From a virus, in the IMG/VR virus record IMGVR_UViG_3300009184_000033, positions 1 to 64,000 of that record: a stretch of 64,000 nt of DNA; one strand, given 5' to 3'. The position numbers and the translations under genes were made by a program. The notes below the pieces were generated by a model. The model worked only from the letters and a program-made list of their open reading frames with translations. It was not told where the DNA came from and made no database searches. Positions 43,043 through 52,229 of the stretch are shown piece after piece (the first letter of the stretch is position 1; each line of letters begins with the position of its first letter).

Positions 43043-46000
43043 CAGAACCTCTTGAGCGATCCTACGATCTGCTGTAGAAAGATGTTGGATCCAATCCCAC
43101 GCCGGTCATTCTCGCCCATGTAAATATCCTCCTGGGCGTAACGCAGCTTTGTGCGCTCCATCATGTGGGACTCGATAACGTAGTTGATCCCGAGGAACCT
43201 GGTGTTTCTCGGAAGGAGCGCCTCGATCATTCCAGCCAGTGAATCATCGAACCACTTGTAGAACTCCAGCAGGTTCTTGTAGTTGACCCTCCCAGTCAGG
43301 CGTTTGAAGTACACCTCCCTGAGTCTCTGGAGCTCAGGATATCCCAGCGAGAACTGTAGCTCAGGGGCACCAATCGCATTGTCGAAGTAGTCCAGCGCAG
43401 AGATGATGTTGATCATGTCCTCGTTCAGGGCCCGCACCGATGAGATCTCGATTGAGAACCTGTTGTCATCAGTGACCGGCTCGTAGATCGGAATCGAGCG
43501 GACTGGAGCCTTGAGGGCATTGAACTCATCTATGTTGACCTGCTCATCGAATCCACGCACTCGGATCTTGTTGTCAGCAGTCCTCTCGTCGAACTGTGGG
43601 TTCAGGATTGTGAAGTTGAACTGCGCAGGTACCACGACATTGGTGTTTCCACCCAGGCCTGATGCCGAGAGGTGCAGAGAGTTCTGAGAGAAGTCGAAGA
43701 TGTCAAGCTTTCCAAGGGAATCAGAGCCCGTGGTGAGCTGGTCAGTGCTGGCGTCTATCCTCAGGCGTTCAAATGATCCAGAGTCCTTTGTCCGGAAGTT
43801 GTAATTCAGCAGCGGGTCATCCGAACCGAGCGACTTGAAGTTCCTGGCGTGCTCCATCGACTCGGCGGTGGTGAGATCCCTTGACCAGAATCTTATGTGA
43901 CCGACCTTACCCGTGAATTTTGATGTCCTCGTAAGGCTTGAGGTCGCTACCGTGGTGTCATTCAAGAAGCCGCCAGATCCCGCAGAGGTGACTGTGGCAT
44001 TTCCGATCTCAAAGAACGAACCGCTCGAGTTCCGTGTCGAGCTCTTGTTGGAGAACACGTTCGATGTCGGAGAGTCGAAGAACAGCTGGCTCTCCTCCTT
44101 GAATACCGTGAGGTCGCCAAATTCCTGCTTGCCAACTCTCAGGAAGTAAGATGACGTCGGAAATGTCTCCGTCGCATCTCCGATGTTCCTGCCGAAGGAG
44201 ACGTACCACTTGTCATTGTCAAACAGATTGACATCATAGACCTTGATCTCTGTGAACTGGCCCGTGCTTGTTGGGGCGAGATAGAGCGACAGGGATGGGA
44301 GGTCATCTCTGGTCGAGCCCGTTCCAAATGCGACCAAGTTTGCGACCAGCGCCCTTGTGCTGGCAGGTGCAGAAGATCCCGTGGTGTAGATTCTGGCGAG
44401 GCTCATGGTCGCGGGTTGGACCGTCGATAGACCACTGAAGTGGTAGTGGGCCTCGTAGGTCCAGCTGGCGGAGGTGAATAATCCGTCCGAGCTGTTCCCT
44501 GCGACAAATGGATATCCAGGCTCTGTCCTCGAGCCGGACAGGAACGGTGAGATGACCACCGCAGCGCTCGAAGTGAGCGCCAGCATGGTGGAGACCTCTG
44601 AGACCTTTGAGCGCTGCGAGTCGGTGGTGAGCAGTCGACTGCCACCAAATTCCCTGAAGCTGAAGCTGTTGTCGGGATTTATGCCTGCCGCCCTCATGAT
44701 TGCCTTGATAGAGTGCACAGTTCCCTTCGAGCGGATGATTTCGCTCATGTTTGTAAGAATACGCCTCCAGATCGTAGATTGAATCTGAGTCAACGACAGG
44801 GTGGCTGACGAGGCATTGGTCGTGAGGTCTCGACCCTCAAGGAACTGTGAAATGCTGGCGGCTGAGAATGAGTTCGGAAGCTGGAATCCGTAGTACTTTG
44901 CGACGTACGGCAGCATCAGGTCCGAGATTCCGTCCTGTGAGTTGTAGTCCACGTGAACCAGCTTTCCGAACTGGTCAATGAACAGCTTGACCTCATCGAA
45001 GAACTTAGCCCACATGTAGAGGATGGACGCGATAATCTGCGGAGATGAGATCTTGCCACCGCCTGGGAAGTCAATGCTATAGCCGTAGTTTCCCTCGAGG
45101 ATGGTGCCGTCATCAGGAAGACCCTGAGCCGCGGCTGACTCTTCAAGATAGTGGGCTGGAACCAGCTTCGTGATCAAGTTCGGGTTGTTGCTGTCGTAAG
45201 ATGACGCAGAGGTGAGCAGCGTGGAGTTTAGCGTGACGAGGTCTGGATAGCTTGGAAATAGTACAGGACTGTAGAATGGATCTTCGGTCGCAACTGGAAC
45301 TGGAAGAGAAGACGTGGTCCTGAGGGAGGTCCTGTAGTTGCTGATCTGAGTGTGGAGAGAGTTGCCTGAGAAGTCGAGGACGACGCGGTTGTTGTCATAA
45401 GTTCCAGGACCCTCGTTGAACCTCATGTAGAGGCGGAGGTCTGCCGATGGCTCCACTGTTCCAGAAGCGCTGGTCACTATAGCGGTCTTGGACCTGTTCC
45501 CGTGATAGAACTTGAACTCGTCTATCGAGCCGCTCAGGGTCTGCTTTGGCGTGAAAGCTGGAACTCCCAGAGATGTCAGGGACTGTGTGCTTCCTGACCC
45601 GATAATCAGAGGCGCGCTTGAGAAGTCGAACTTTGAGAACTCCACGGCTGACTGAGAGTACCCCAAGAGCTCACCGTCAACATACAGCTTCAGCGCTGGA
45701 GTTGTGGCGTATTTTCTCTCCATCACCGCAGCAACGTGGCTGAATCTGCCTCTTGCTATACCACAGCTCGCTGACATTGCCAGCGTACCGCTGGTCACCA
45801 GGAAGACGAGACTTGTTCCGACCCCTGATGAGCTCGAGAGCGCCAGCGTAAACCCGTGATTGTTGGTCCCGAGCTTCTGGAGGATCACCTGGTTGTCATT
45901 GCTGGCCACGTTTGCCGGAGCAAGATACATCTCAGCTGAGAATGACTTCTCAAGTGGGTCGATAACTCTCTGGCCAGACCTGTTCTTCGAGAGGGTCGGG

Positions 46001-46476
46001 TAGAGAATTCCAGCCCTGTCCTCGATAGAGACATAGGTTCCGAGACCTGCTGAGTACCCACCGCCCGGATTCTCGTTCCCTAGTGTGCCCGAGAAGTTCA
46101 GGTACCCGATATTTTTGGGCCAGGAGTCGTAGACCCACTTCTCAAATCCCGTGAGCCCGTCGATGAACTTGTTTATCTCAGACTTCGTGGAGTCGAAAGG
46201 AAAGTAGTTGATTATCGAGTCGAACGCGACGTTAGTCTTGCTCTCTGCGGAGTCAAAGAACGTGTGGTTTGCAAAGTTGGACCAGTCAACCGGCAGTTGC
46301 TGCGTGGATCTGAAGCCGTCTTCAAAGACCGTGAAGTCCACGCCGTTGCCGCCTCCGGACGACATCTCTGGAACCTGGGACATTGTCACGCCTTCCACGG
46401 CGCTGTTTCCATTCTGGAGCTTCTTGATGAAGCTTGGCGTGAAGATCTTCTGAGTGCTGTATGGATCTGTCGACAT
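43042..46476 (-). CDS. Baseplate protein with gpI-like region and two LamG domains
   Basis: Product of 1144 residues. Two LamG-like beta sandwiches are visible, about residues 180-330 (SFSAEMYLAP, then GRFSHVAAVMER, then LKLYVDG, then GSIDEFKFYHG) and about 665-880 (SWTYEAHYHFSG, then KWYVSFGRN, then GHIRFWSRDLT). Between them, about 440-620, a helical region (LYMWAKFFDEVKLFIDQFGK, then STIWRRILTNMSEIIRSKGT, then HSIKAIMRAAGI) resembles tail protein I of P2 and the matching part of baseplate wedge proteins. The C-terminus (GLLEFYKW-like helix and MMERTKLRYAQED) is helical. It lies two genes after gp6/J, where P2 has gpI. Probably a wedge protein enlarged with carbohydrate-binding domains. Confidence 0.78.
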   Translation of the reverse strand: MSTDPYSTQKIFTPSFIKKLQNGNSAVEGVTMSQVPEMSSGGGNGVDFTVFEDGFRSTQQLPVDWSNFANHTFFDSAESKTNVAFDSIINYFPFDSTKSEINKFIDGLTGFEKWVYDSWPKNIGYLNFSGTLGNENPGGGYSAGLGTYVSIEDRAGILYPTLSKNRSGQRVIDPLEKSFSAEMYLAPANVASNDNQVILQKLGTNNHGFTLALSSSSGVGTSLVFLVTSGTLAMSASCGIARGRFSHVAAVMERKYATTPALKLYVDGELLGYSQSAVEFSKFDFSSAPLIIGSGSTQSLTSLGVPAFTPKQTLSGSIDEFKFYHGNRSKTAIVTSASGTVEPSADLRLYMRFNEGPGTYDNNRVVLDFSGNSLHTQISNYRTSLRTTSSLPVPVATEDPFYSPVLFPSYPDLVTLNSTLLTSASSYDSNNPNLITKLVPAHYLEESAAAQGLPDDGTILEGNYGYSIDFPGGGKISSPQIIASILYMWAKFFDEVKLFIDQFGKLVHVDYNSQDGISDLMLPYVAKYYGFQLPNSFSAASISQFLEGRDLTTNASSATLSLTQIQSTIWRRILTNMSEIIRSKGTVHSIKAIMRAAGINPDNSFSFREFGGSRLLTTDSQRSKVSEVSTMLALTSSAAVVISPFLSGSRTEPGYPFVAGNSSDGLFTSASWTYEAHYHFSGLSTVQPATMSLARIYTTGSSAPASTRALVANLVAFGTGSTRDDLPSLSLYLAPTSTGQFTEIKVYDVNLFDNDKWYVSFGRNIGDATETFPTSSYFLRVGKQEFGDLTVFKEESQLFFDSPTSNVFSNKSSTRNSSGSFFEIGNATVTSAGSGGFLNDTTVATSSLTRTSKFTGKVGHIRFWSRDLTTAESMEHARNFKSLGSDDPLLNYNFRTKDSGSFERLRIDASTDQLTTGSDSLGKLDIFDFSQNSLHLSASGLGGNTNVVVPAQFNFTILNPQFDERTADNKIRVRGFDEQVNIDEFNALKAPVRSIPIYEPVTDDNRFSIEISSVRALNEDMINIISALDYFDNAIGAPELQFSLGYPELQRLREVYFKRLTGRVNYKNLLEFYKWFDDSLAGMIEALLPRNTRFLGINYVIESHMMERTKLRYAQEDIYMGENDRRGIGSNIFLQQIVGSLKRF

Positions 46477-48020
46477 CAGTTACCAACCCTGAACCTTCCA
46501 CTTACGCTCTTGTGAACAGTGCTCATACCGAAGTCATCGCATAAAAACTCTACTTCGTAGGTGTAGCCCTCCTGTAGAGATTTCATGAGAATGTTGAAGT
46601 ACATTCCATCTGAGTCGCTTGAGAGCCTGGTGCTATTGTTGAGCTTGTCAAAGGGAATCACTATCGTGTTGGAGTCAGCAAGCCTGATTTGGTAGTATAC
46701 GCTCGACAAGATGATTCCCTTTCTGACATACGGGGTGCGGAACACTGCGTCTTCTCGGACTTTGTCAAAGACAAAGACTTGAAGCTTCACGTCATCGGTC
46801 TTTGAGTAGCTCTGCCGGAGATTTGTTATCTTGAACTGCAGGTCTGCGGGGTCTCCAATCTGAGATGTCGCCATCGGCTTGTTGACTCTGAGAGTCTCTT
46901 TCTTGAAGGTGAAAGAGTCGTCCAGGGAGTTCCAGTATGCGTCGAACTCGATGAAGTCGCTGCCTGAGGCATTCATGATGTCTATAATTCTGTTAGAGCC
47001 TTGGACTCGGCTCCTGCTGAACATGTCTACAGCAAACGAAGCAGAGTAGAATCCTGTCACCCTGGTGTCATTTGTGCCCTGCTTGTGTTGCGAACCCGTG
47101 AAGTACAGCGTAAGGTCGTTCTTCACCATCTTCAGTAGCAGGCAGTTGTCTCCTGTGACGGGTGAGTTGCTGGATCCAGAAGTTAGATTTGAGGGAGCGC
47201 CGCGGACAAAATTGCGGAAGAAGATTGACCCAGACTGGTTGAACACCAGATCGTTCCTGTGGTCTTGCGCTGAGTCGTCCCACGAGACGGATACGATTGG
47301 AGACTTGAACTTGTTGGCAGAGTTTCTTGAGGCGAACCTCTTGACAAATCTCGTCTTGTTGTCGGTCTCCTGAGAGCCAGAGAAGGAGACCCTAAATCCG
47401 CAGTCTGGTATCAGACCTGCTAGGGTGGCTGAAACGACTGTCGTGATGTCTATGTCTAGATTCTCGTTGCCGTTCACGAAAGTCTGATAAGATCCGAGAT
47501 GAATTACTCCCGCTCCAAGATTTCCCGAAGCAATGACGTCGATGTTATTCGATCCAAGAAGACCCAGGGCGTTTGCGCCAGTGGCGTGCCATAGCACGCT
47601 GGCACCGTCGACATAGGAGCGTGTAACAAAGTTGCATGCATCGAGGTCGCTGAAGGCTGATATGTCCCTGCCGATTCCTTCGTCAAATGAGTTTGAGAGA
47701 GGGAAGACGGATACCGTGAAGTTCGATGGAGTCGCCTGGCCTGCAATGACGTCAAAAAGCTTTAAGCTGGCTTTAAAGTTTGAAGCGTTCAAGTCTATCG
47801 AGGAGCCTGTCAGATCTCTGACGGAACTTAGATCAAACTTCAGGAGTATCCTGGAGAGCTCGATGGGGTTCTCTTCGCTCGATAGCTCCGACTCGTTGTA
47901 GAGCTTGAACAGGTCGAGAGTGCCAGCCTTGCCAACATTAGCATCGGTAGCCCTGAAGCTGTTGTTGATTATCTTGTTTGTGATGTAGGTGTCGGCGCTT
48001 GCCGTGAGCAACAACTGCAT
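46476..48020 (-). CDS. Baseplate-region protein with DNRLRE/CBM96-like N-terminus
   Basis: Product of 514 residues. The first 75 residues (ASADTYITNKIIN, then NVGKAGTLDLFKL, then SRILLKFDLSSV) follow the pattern of DNRLRE/CBM96-like domains: an ADTYI start, an NVG turn, and a R.LLKFDL strand. These are beta sandwiches sometimes involved in carbohydrate binding. The C-terminal 120 residues contain another strand-rich segment. No membrane or signal segment. It overlaps gp6/J upstream (TAATG) and the gpI/LamG gene downstream (TGATG). A wedge or peripheral baseplate role is inferred from this position. Confidence 0.7.
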   Translation of the reverse strand: MQLLLTASADTYITNKIINNSFRATDANVGKAGTLDLFKLYNESELSSEENPIELSRILLKFDLSSVRDLTGSSIDLNASNFKASLKLFDVIAGQATPSNFTVSVFPLSNSFDEGIGRDISAFSDLDACNFVTRSYVDGASVLWHATGANALGLLGSNNIDVIASGNLGAGVIHLGSYQTFVNGNENLDIDITTVVSATLAGLIPDCGFRVSFSGSQETDNKTRFVKRFASRNSANKFKSPIVSVSWDDSAQDHRNDLVFNQSGSIFFRNFVRGAPSNLTSGSSNSPVTGDNCLLLKMVKNDLTLYFTGSQHKQGTNDTRVTGFYSASFAVDMFSRSRVQGSNRIIDIMNASGSDFIEFDAYWNSLDDSFTFKKETLRVNKPMATSQIGDPADLQFKITNLRQSYSKTDDVKLQVFVFDKVREDAVFRTPYVRKGIILSSVYYQIRLADSNTIVIPFDKLNNSTRLSSDSDGMYFNILMKSLQEGYTYEVEFLCDDFGMSTVHKSVSGRFRVGN

Positions 48021-49870
48021 TACTGGGCCGCTCCTATGATGTCACTATCCGGATACTTGAGCTCAAATATGGAACCCTGAGGGCCAAGATACAAGCCATT
48101 CAGCTTGGACTTCTGGAAGTCAAGAGAGAAATCGCTGTATGTGCGCTCAAGAATGACTCCCGTGAGGCCAGTAAGCGTGAGGCTGACAAGAGATAGCACT
48201 CCGGACACATTGATTATCGAGTTGATGAGGTCAGCTTCGATTATCGGCTGGTCAATCTGGTAATACTTCCTGTCGAGCTTTTCCTTGAGTGCGTTGATCA
48301 CATTTGCGACCACAACATTCTTGTTGGAGTTTGGCGTGCAGATGATCGAGAAGTTCACCTTGTAGTTGATGACGGTCGCGTCCAAGATGTCGACCGCATC
48401 TGAGACAAGTCTGAAGTCGTTCAGGTACGTGGCAAGGTTCTTCTTTAGGGTGTCTGATGTGTGAGTGAGCTCATCTGAGGAGTTCTTTCCAATCAGGTAC
48501 AGCCTGGATGCCAGAGGATTGTCTGTGCTCTTTGCCACACTGGCTCGGTATACCCTACCAAAGTTTGACGGCAGTGTGTAGACTCTGGATATCAAGTCTT
48601 CCTGCGTCACAATTCTCGACTGCTGGTTCCTGGCCGCAAATATCATAGAGCGCAGGTCCTCGAGGCTCATTGCAGAAGCGCCGCCTCTGGCCTCCTCTTC
48701 GTTCCTCACATCGATGCTTGTAACCACCGCATTTGACACTGCAAGCGTTGGGCTCCTTGGGAAGTCTATTATCAGGTTCGATATTGTCCTGATTGTATTT
48801 GCGCCCACGTTGTGGTTCAGTCCACCACCATAGCGGTACGTGACTCTGAGTGTTGTGTTTCTCGGGGCTGTGCCAAGCGTCTTGGTCTGCAATAGGGAAG
48901 TTGGATCAATCGAGAACCTGCTGAGCGTCCTCTTTCCGTAAAGCGGGAGGGCTAGCTCTGACGGGTCTGGCAGAATATCATCGTCCAGAGAGGTCGCATC
49001 ACCAGATCCAAACTGGAGCGTGGTGAGTCGATTCGTTATGTTCATGGTCGCAGTGAATCTTCTCGGAGCGGGTATGATCTGTAGCGACTCTGAGACGAGG
49101 TCGTCGTCATATCCGTAATTCTTGATCCTCTTGTAGACCACGTCCTGAGACAGAGATTCGACCTCATAGTAGTCTTCATCGTCTGAGTCCTTGACTTCAA
49201 TGATCTGCGTGACGTCGGGATTTGCAAGGTTTATCGTCCTGAACGGGACAAAGCTGTCAGAGATTAGGAAAGACTCGACTTTAGTCTCTCCAGAGACAGC
49301 CTCTATCGACCTGCTTACGATGAACGTCGATGGATTTCCATCATCACCGAGCTCTCCAACAACGTACTTGGCGTAGAGAGTTCCATAGCTGTCAGTTTCA
49401 CCAAAGTCAAGCTCGGAGTCGATCCTGAACTTGACGCCGGCTCCGCTTGACATTGTCGTGCCAGACCCTATGATGGGCAGCGCAGAACTGTCTGGCAGAT
49501 ATTCTCCATCCTCAGAGAGGAGAGCTGGCACCTCGATGTAGAAAGTCACGTTTGCAACGGCAGGAGCCGCGCCGATGGCTTTTACTCCAGCGTTTCTAGC
49601 ATGCGCCTGAATGTTGACTGACTCTACAGCCGTTCCAGGATCAAGCTCATTGAACTGGTGGTCCAGGTAGAACGACATGGAGTCGCCGACGTAGGCAGCC
49701 AGCTCAAGGAACATTCCACCGAGAGAAGCCTCGTTGAAGTCCTGGATCTGCTCGCCAAAATAGTTCCTCGCATAGGTGAGGAGATCTGCTCTGAATCCGG
49801 CAAAATCCTTTGCGAGGTAGGTCTTCTGGCTGAACCGACTGTTCAGTGATGTGGTCTTTAGTGTCGCCAT
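48020..49870 (-). CDS. 6: Baseplate wedge protein (gp6 / J type)
   Basis: Central wedge component whose homologues form the ring that triggers sheath contraction. The 616-residue product begins with the family hallmark: DFAGFRADLLTYARNYFGEQI, then DFNEASLGGMFLELAAYVGDSMSFY within residues 22-70, comparable to T4 gp6. A second conserved region near 400-440 (RSMIFAARNQQSRIVTQEDL, then YTLPSNFGRVYRASV) is typical of baseplate J proteins. T4 gp6 has 660 residues. The gene follows gp25 directly, the usual 25-6 (P2 W-J) arrangement, and overlaps the next gene by TAATG. Confidence 0.9.
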   Translation of the reverse strand: MATLKTTSLNSRFSQKTYLAKDFAGFRADLLTYARNYFGEQIQDFNEASLGGMFLELAAYVGDSMSFYLDHQFNELDPGTAVESVNIQAHARNAGVKAIGAAPAVANVTFYIEVPALLSEDGEYLPDSSALPIIGSGTTMSSGAGVKFRIDSELDFGETDSYGTLYAKYVVGELGDDGNPSTFIVSRSIEAVSGETKVESFLISDSFVPFRTINLANPDVTQIIEVKDSDDEDYYEVESLSQDVVYKRIKNYGYDDDLVSESLQIIPAPRRFTATMNITNRLTTLQFGSGDATSLDDDILPDPSELALPLYGKRTLSRFSIDPTSLLQTKTLGTAPRNTTLRVTYRYGGGLNHNVGANTIRTISNLIIDFPRSPTLAVSNAVVTSIDVRNEEEARGGASAMSLEDLRSMIFAARNQQSRIVTQEDLISRVYTLPSNFGRVYRASVAKSTDNPLASRLYLIGKNSSDELTHTSDTLKKNLATYLNDFRLVSDAVDILDATVINYKVNFSIICTPNSNKNVVVANVINALKEKLDRKYYQIDQPIIEADLINSIINVSGVLSLVSLTLTGLTGVILERTYSDFSLDFQKSKLNGLYLGPQGSIFELKYPDSDIIGAAQ

Positions 49871-50365
49871 TTATGCCGCCATGTACATGATAACTTCTAG
49901 ACCCTGATTCGTAACTCTCAAGTTCGGAATAGAGTATGTGATCTTGATGGATATTGCCGTAAGATCTTGTGTGGTAAGCAGCGCCAGCCTCCCTGTCTCA
50001 AATGTCTGGGGCTCGACAAATGGCATGTACCTCTTGATTGCAGCCTTGATCCTAGAGATTGCTTCTATGTCACCGTCTTCAGAGCCAAGCTCAGTGAGCA
50101 GCTCTTTAAGGTTTGCGCCAAAGTAATAGTTTCCAAGCCTCTCACCGTGATTTGTCAAGATCAGGTTCTTGAGATTGTCCTGGATGGTATCTTTTAGATT
50201 GTAATGCATGGCGAGAAATCCCTCTTTCTCGCCGCCGAGCTGGACTGGCGTCTTGATGCCAATTGGATTGATGACCTCGTCGTCCAACCGGTTGTTCTGC
50301 CGGTAGGGCGAGACTCTCTCTCCAACTGACTTGAAGTCATAGACTGTGCGGTTCTGCTGTGGCAT
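49871..50365 (-). CDS. 25: Baseplate wedge protein (gp25 / W type)
   Basis: Small wedge protein with a lysozyme-like fold but no enzyme activity; homologues join the baseplate to the first sheath ring. The 164-residue product has the family blocks: a helical segment with DTIQDNLKNLILTNHGERLGNYYFG near residues 58-80 and an EAISRIKAAIKRYMPFVEP region near 100-118, with the usual conserved Glu and Arg pattern. T4 gp25 has 132 residues; the extra length is N-terminal. It sits between the spike region and gp6/J. The upstream gap has ATACTTAGAAGG, part of which is the ribosome site. Confidence 0.9.
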   Translation of the reverse strand: MPQQNRTVYDFKSVGERVSPYRQNNRLDDEVINPIGIKTPVQLGGEKEGFLAMHYNLKDTIQDNLKNLILTNHGERLGNYYFGANLKELLTELGSEDGDIEAISRIKAAIKRYMPFVEPQTFETGRLALLTTQDLTAISIKITYSIPNLRVTNQGLEVIMYMAA

Positions 50366-50379
50366 GGTATCTTACCTTC

Positions 50380-50386
50380 TAAGTAT
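50380..50386 (-). promoter_or_regulatory. ATACTTA element upstream of the gp25-type gene
   Basis: Minus strand AATACTTAGAAGG, 14 bases before the ATG at 50365. It shares ATACTTAGA with the site at 38580, but the ribosome site AGAAGG overlaps its end. A transcript starting just downstream would lose that site, so a promoter role is doubtful here. Confidence 0.25.
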
Positions 50387-50414
50387 TGTCGAACCGCTTT
50401 TTCAGTGTGCTTGC

Positions 50415-50681
50415 TTACGAAACTCCGACTCCAGGTCCTGTGGTAGCTCCCACTTGAGCCGACGGAGATCCAGCAGTTGTCACGGGTATTCCCGGTGACA
50501 CATTGACTGTCACTACAATTGTGGTGACGTAAGCATCTACCGCAGCGGCAATATCTGAGGCAAGCTCTGCAGTAATCTGGTCAGGATCAGCACCGTCCTG
50601 GGCACCAGCATCTTTGGCCTTCACAAAGGCAGCCCTTATCGACTGCTGCATAATGGATTTGCCCGGCGCGGCTATTGGCAT
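50415..50681 (-). CDS. Small protein between spike and gp25 genes
   Basis: Product of 88 residues: an N-terminal helix (KSIMQQSIRAAFVKAKDAG), an Ala/Asp-rich stretch, and a C-terminal strand-and-turn part with VTVNVSPGIPVTTAGSPSAQ and GATTGPG. No cysteine or histidine is present, so it cannot carry the metal site of a PAAR tip protein, although it lies where spike-tip genes may be found. No signal or membrane helix. It starts directly before the spike gene's stop in reading order. A small baseplate component is the best guess from position. Confidence 0.7.
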   Translation of the reverse strand: MPIAAPGKSIMQQSIRAAFVKAKDAGAQDGADPDQITAELASDIAAAVDAYVTTIVVTVNVSPGIPVTTAGSPSAQVGATTGPGVGVS

Positions 50682-52229
50682 CTACTCTCCAAATATCCTT
50701 TCAGATTTGATGTTTGCTATCTCGCTCTCTCGAGTTGCCATGGCAGCCTTGAGCGCTGCTTGGGCTGACAGAATTTGAGGAGATGGCGCGCCGTACCCTG
50801 GCGTAGTGTGGGTGCTCAGCGTATCGCAGAAAGTCTTGATGTCTGCGATAATTGCCTTGAGCAGGTCTTCAAGCTGCTGGTACTTGACATATGGCTGACC
50901 CTCTCCTGGTCCGGGTCCACCGCCAGCTCCACCATCGTCTTTTGTGCGTCCCAAGAAGATCTTGCTTCCGCTTACCTGGACGGTACCGTCTGGCAGAAGA
51001 GCAATAACTGCAAGATCTTCTGATGGAGTTCCCTCTTTGACGATTCTAATTCCGCCATTTATGGTCTGCTCTTCATTCTTTCTTGCGATGATTCGAACTT
51101 GATCAGACTTGATCACTGCAAACGGAGAGTCAGCGATGTCCTCAATTGGGGACTCGAAGGGCTTTGCCATCCTCTCGTTGGCAGTGTCAATTCCGAACTG
51201 CAAGTCTCCTGAAGACCGCATAGAGAGGTACACCCTAGAAGAATCGTTGACTAGATCTGGATCTCCCTCAGAGGCTAGCCCTGGCTTTATCTTGTTGATT
51301 CCGGGATTCTTATCGAGCTCGTTAAATTTCCTAGAGTTTGCTATGACCCTTGGCGCGGTGAGCTTAGGGTCCTCTCCAGCTGCGCTCTCACTCGTTGGAC
51401 TTGCCGGTAAGAACCTGCCGCGGCCAACGACTATGTCAATTGCGCCCGCTTGCAAGATCTTTCTCTGGTCTTCTGTTTTTATCGCGTTGCTCGTCTTTGA
51501 CTTGTCAGGCTCTGAGTCTGCTCCCCAGCCGCGCTCCTCACCAAGGCATATGAGCGTGTTGTTAGAGCCCTGGATAGTCATGTCACCTGGTCTCTTTGTG
51601 AAGCGAGGCACAGGCTCTAGTGCGAGGTCCTTGTACGACTCAGAGCCTGCGATCAGGTCATCATATGGGTTCTTCTTTACGTCATCTAACCTAAGAGTAG
51701 CGCGAGCAATCGTTCCATCGCCATTTTCGAAGCTGGGTATTTTATTCCCGCCAGAAGATGCAGACTTGTCAGATTTCTCTGCGGTCGAGAGAGAAGTTGA
51801 GAGAGCTAGCTTCCTGTCACCATGGGTGAAGTTCAGGTCATCGATGGCTGAATTCTCTGGAATTCTTGAAATCCAGTAGGGTAGAGGTCCGACCCCGTCT
51901 GATCCTTCAGATATGAGCCAGACCTGCTCTCCAGGCTTGATTGGCATGCAGATATGCGGAGGAAACAGCGGGTAGGCAATCATTGCCTTTCCCTGCTTAT
52001 CAAAGTTGTCCGTCACAATCCTGACTATGCAGGAATTTCTAGGACAGGTGAGAAGATAGTTCTCATTTCCAATCGTAGGCTTGAGGAGTGCCAGCTTCTC
52101 TGCCGTGAATACCGATGGGTCACCTATGAATTCTGAGACCACAGCGCGGTACAGTATCTTTCCGCCTCCCGCGCCGGCAGTAGACGGAGAGGCTGGACCT
52201 GGAGCAGACTTATTGCGTACGTCAGACAT
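50682..52229 (-). CDS. Baseplate central spike/hub protein (gp5 / V-like)
   Basis: Probable spike at the tail tip that pierces the outer envelope. The 515-residue product has an N-terminal OB-like region (residues about 25-115: VVSEFIGDPS, then CPRNSCIVRIVTDN, then CMPIKPGEQVWLIS), long polar linkers, and a C-terminal part with short strands (VIALLPDGTVQVSGSKIFLG near 415-435), a Gly/Pro linker and a helical end. T4 gp5 contains a lysozyme domain between these parts; here I see no lysozyme catalytic Glu-Asp-Thr pattern, so any cell-wall cutting must come from another protein. The gene leads the spike-gp25-gp6 series. Match to gp5/V is by arrangement and fold pattern, not by close sequence. 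Confidence 0.7.
   Translation of the reverse strand: MSDVRNKSAPGPASPSTAGAGGGKILYRAVVSEFIGDPSVFTAEKLALLKPTIGNENYLLTCPRNSCIVRIVTDNFDKQGKAMIAYPLFPPHICMPIKPGEQVWLISEGSDGVGPLPYWISRIPENSAIDDLNFTHGDRKLALSTSLSTAEKSDKSASSGGNKIPSFENGDGTIARATLRLDDVKKNPYDDLIAGSESYKDLALEPVPRFTKRPGDMTIQGSNNTLICLGEERGWGADSEPDKSKTSNAIKTEDQRKILQAGAIDIVVGRGRFLPASPTSESAAGEDPKLTAPRVIANSRKFNELDKNPGINKIKPGLASEGDPDLVNDSSRVYLSMRSSGDLQFGIDTANERMAKPFESPIEDIADSPFAVIKSDQVRIIARKNEEQTINGGIRIVKEGTPSEDLAVIALLPDGTVQVSGSKIFLGRTKDDGGAGGGPGPGEGQPYVKYQQLEDLLKAIIADIKTFCDTLSTHTTPGYGAPSPQILSAQAALKAAMATRESEIANIKSERIFGE

Noticed and set aside
50415-50681. PAAR spike-tip protein between spike and gp25 genes
   Set aside because: The 88-residue product lacks the His and Cys residues of the PAAR metal site and lacks PAAR repeats; only the position fits.
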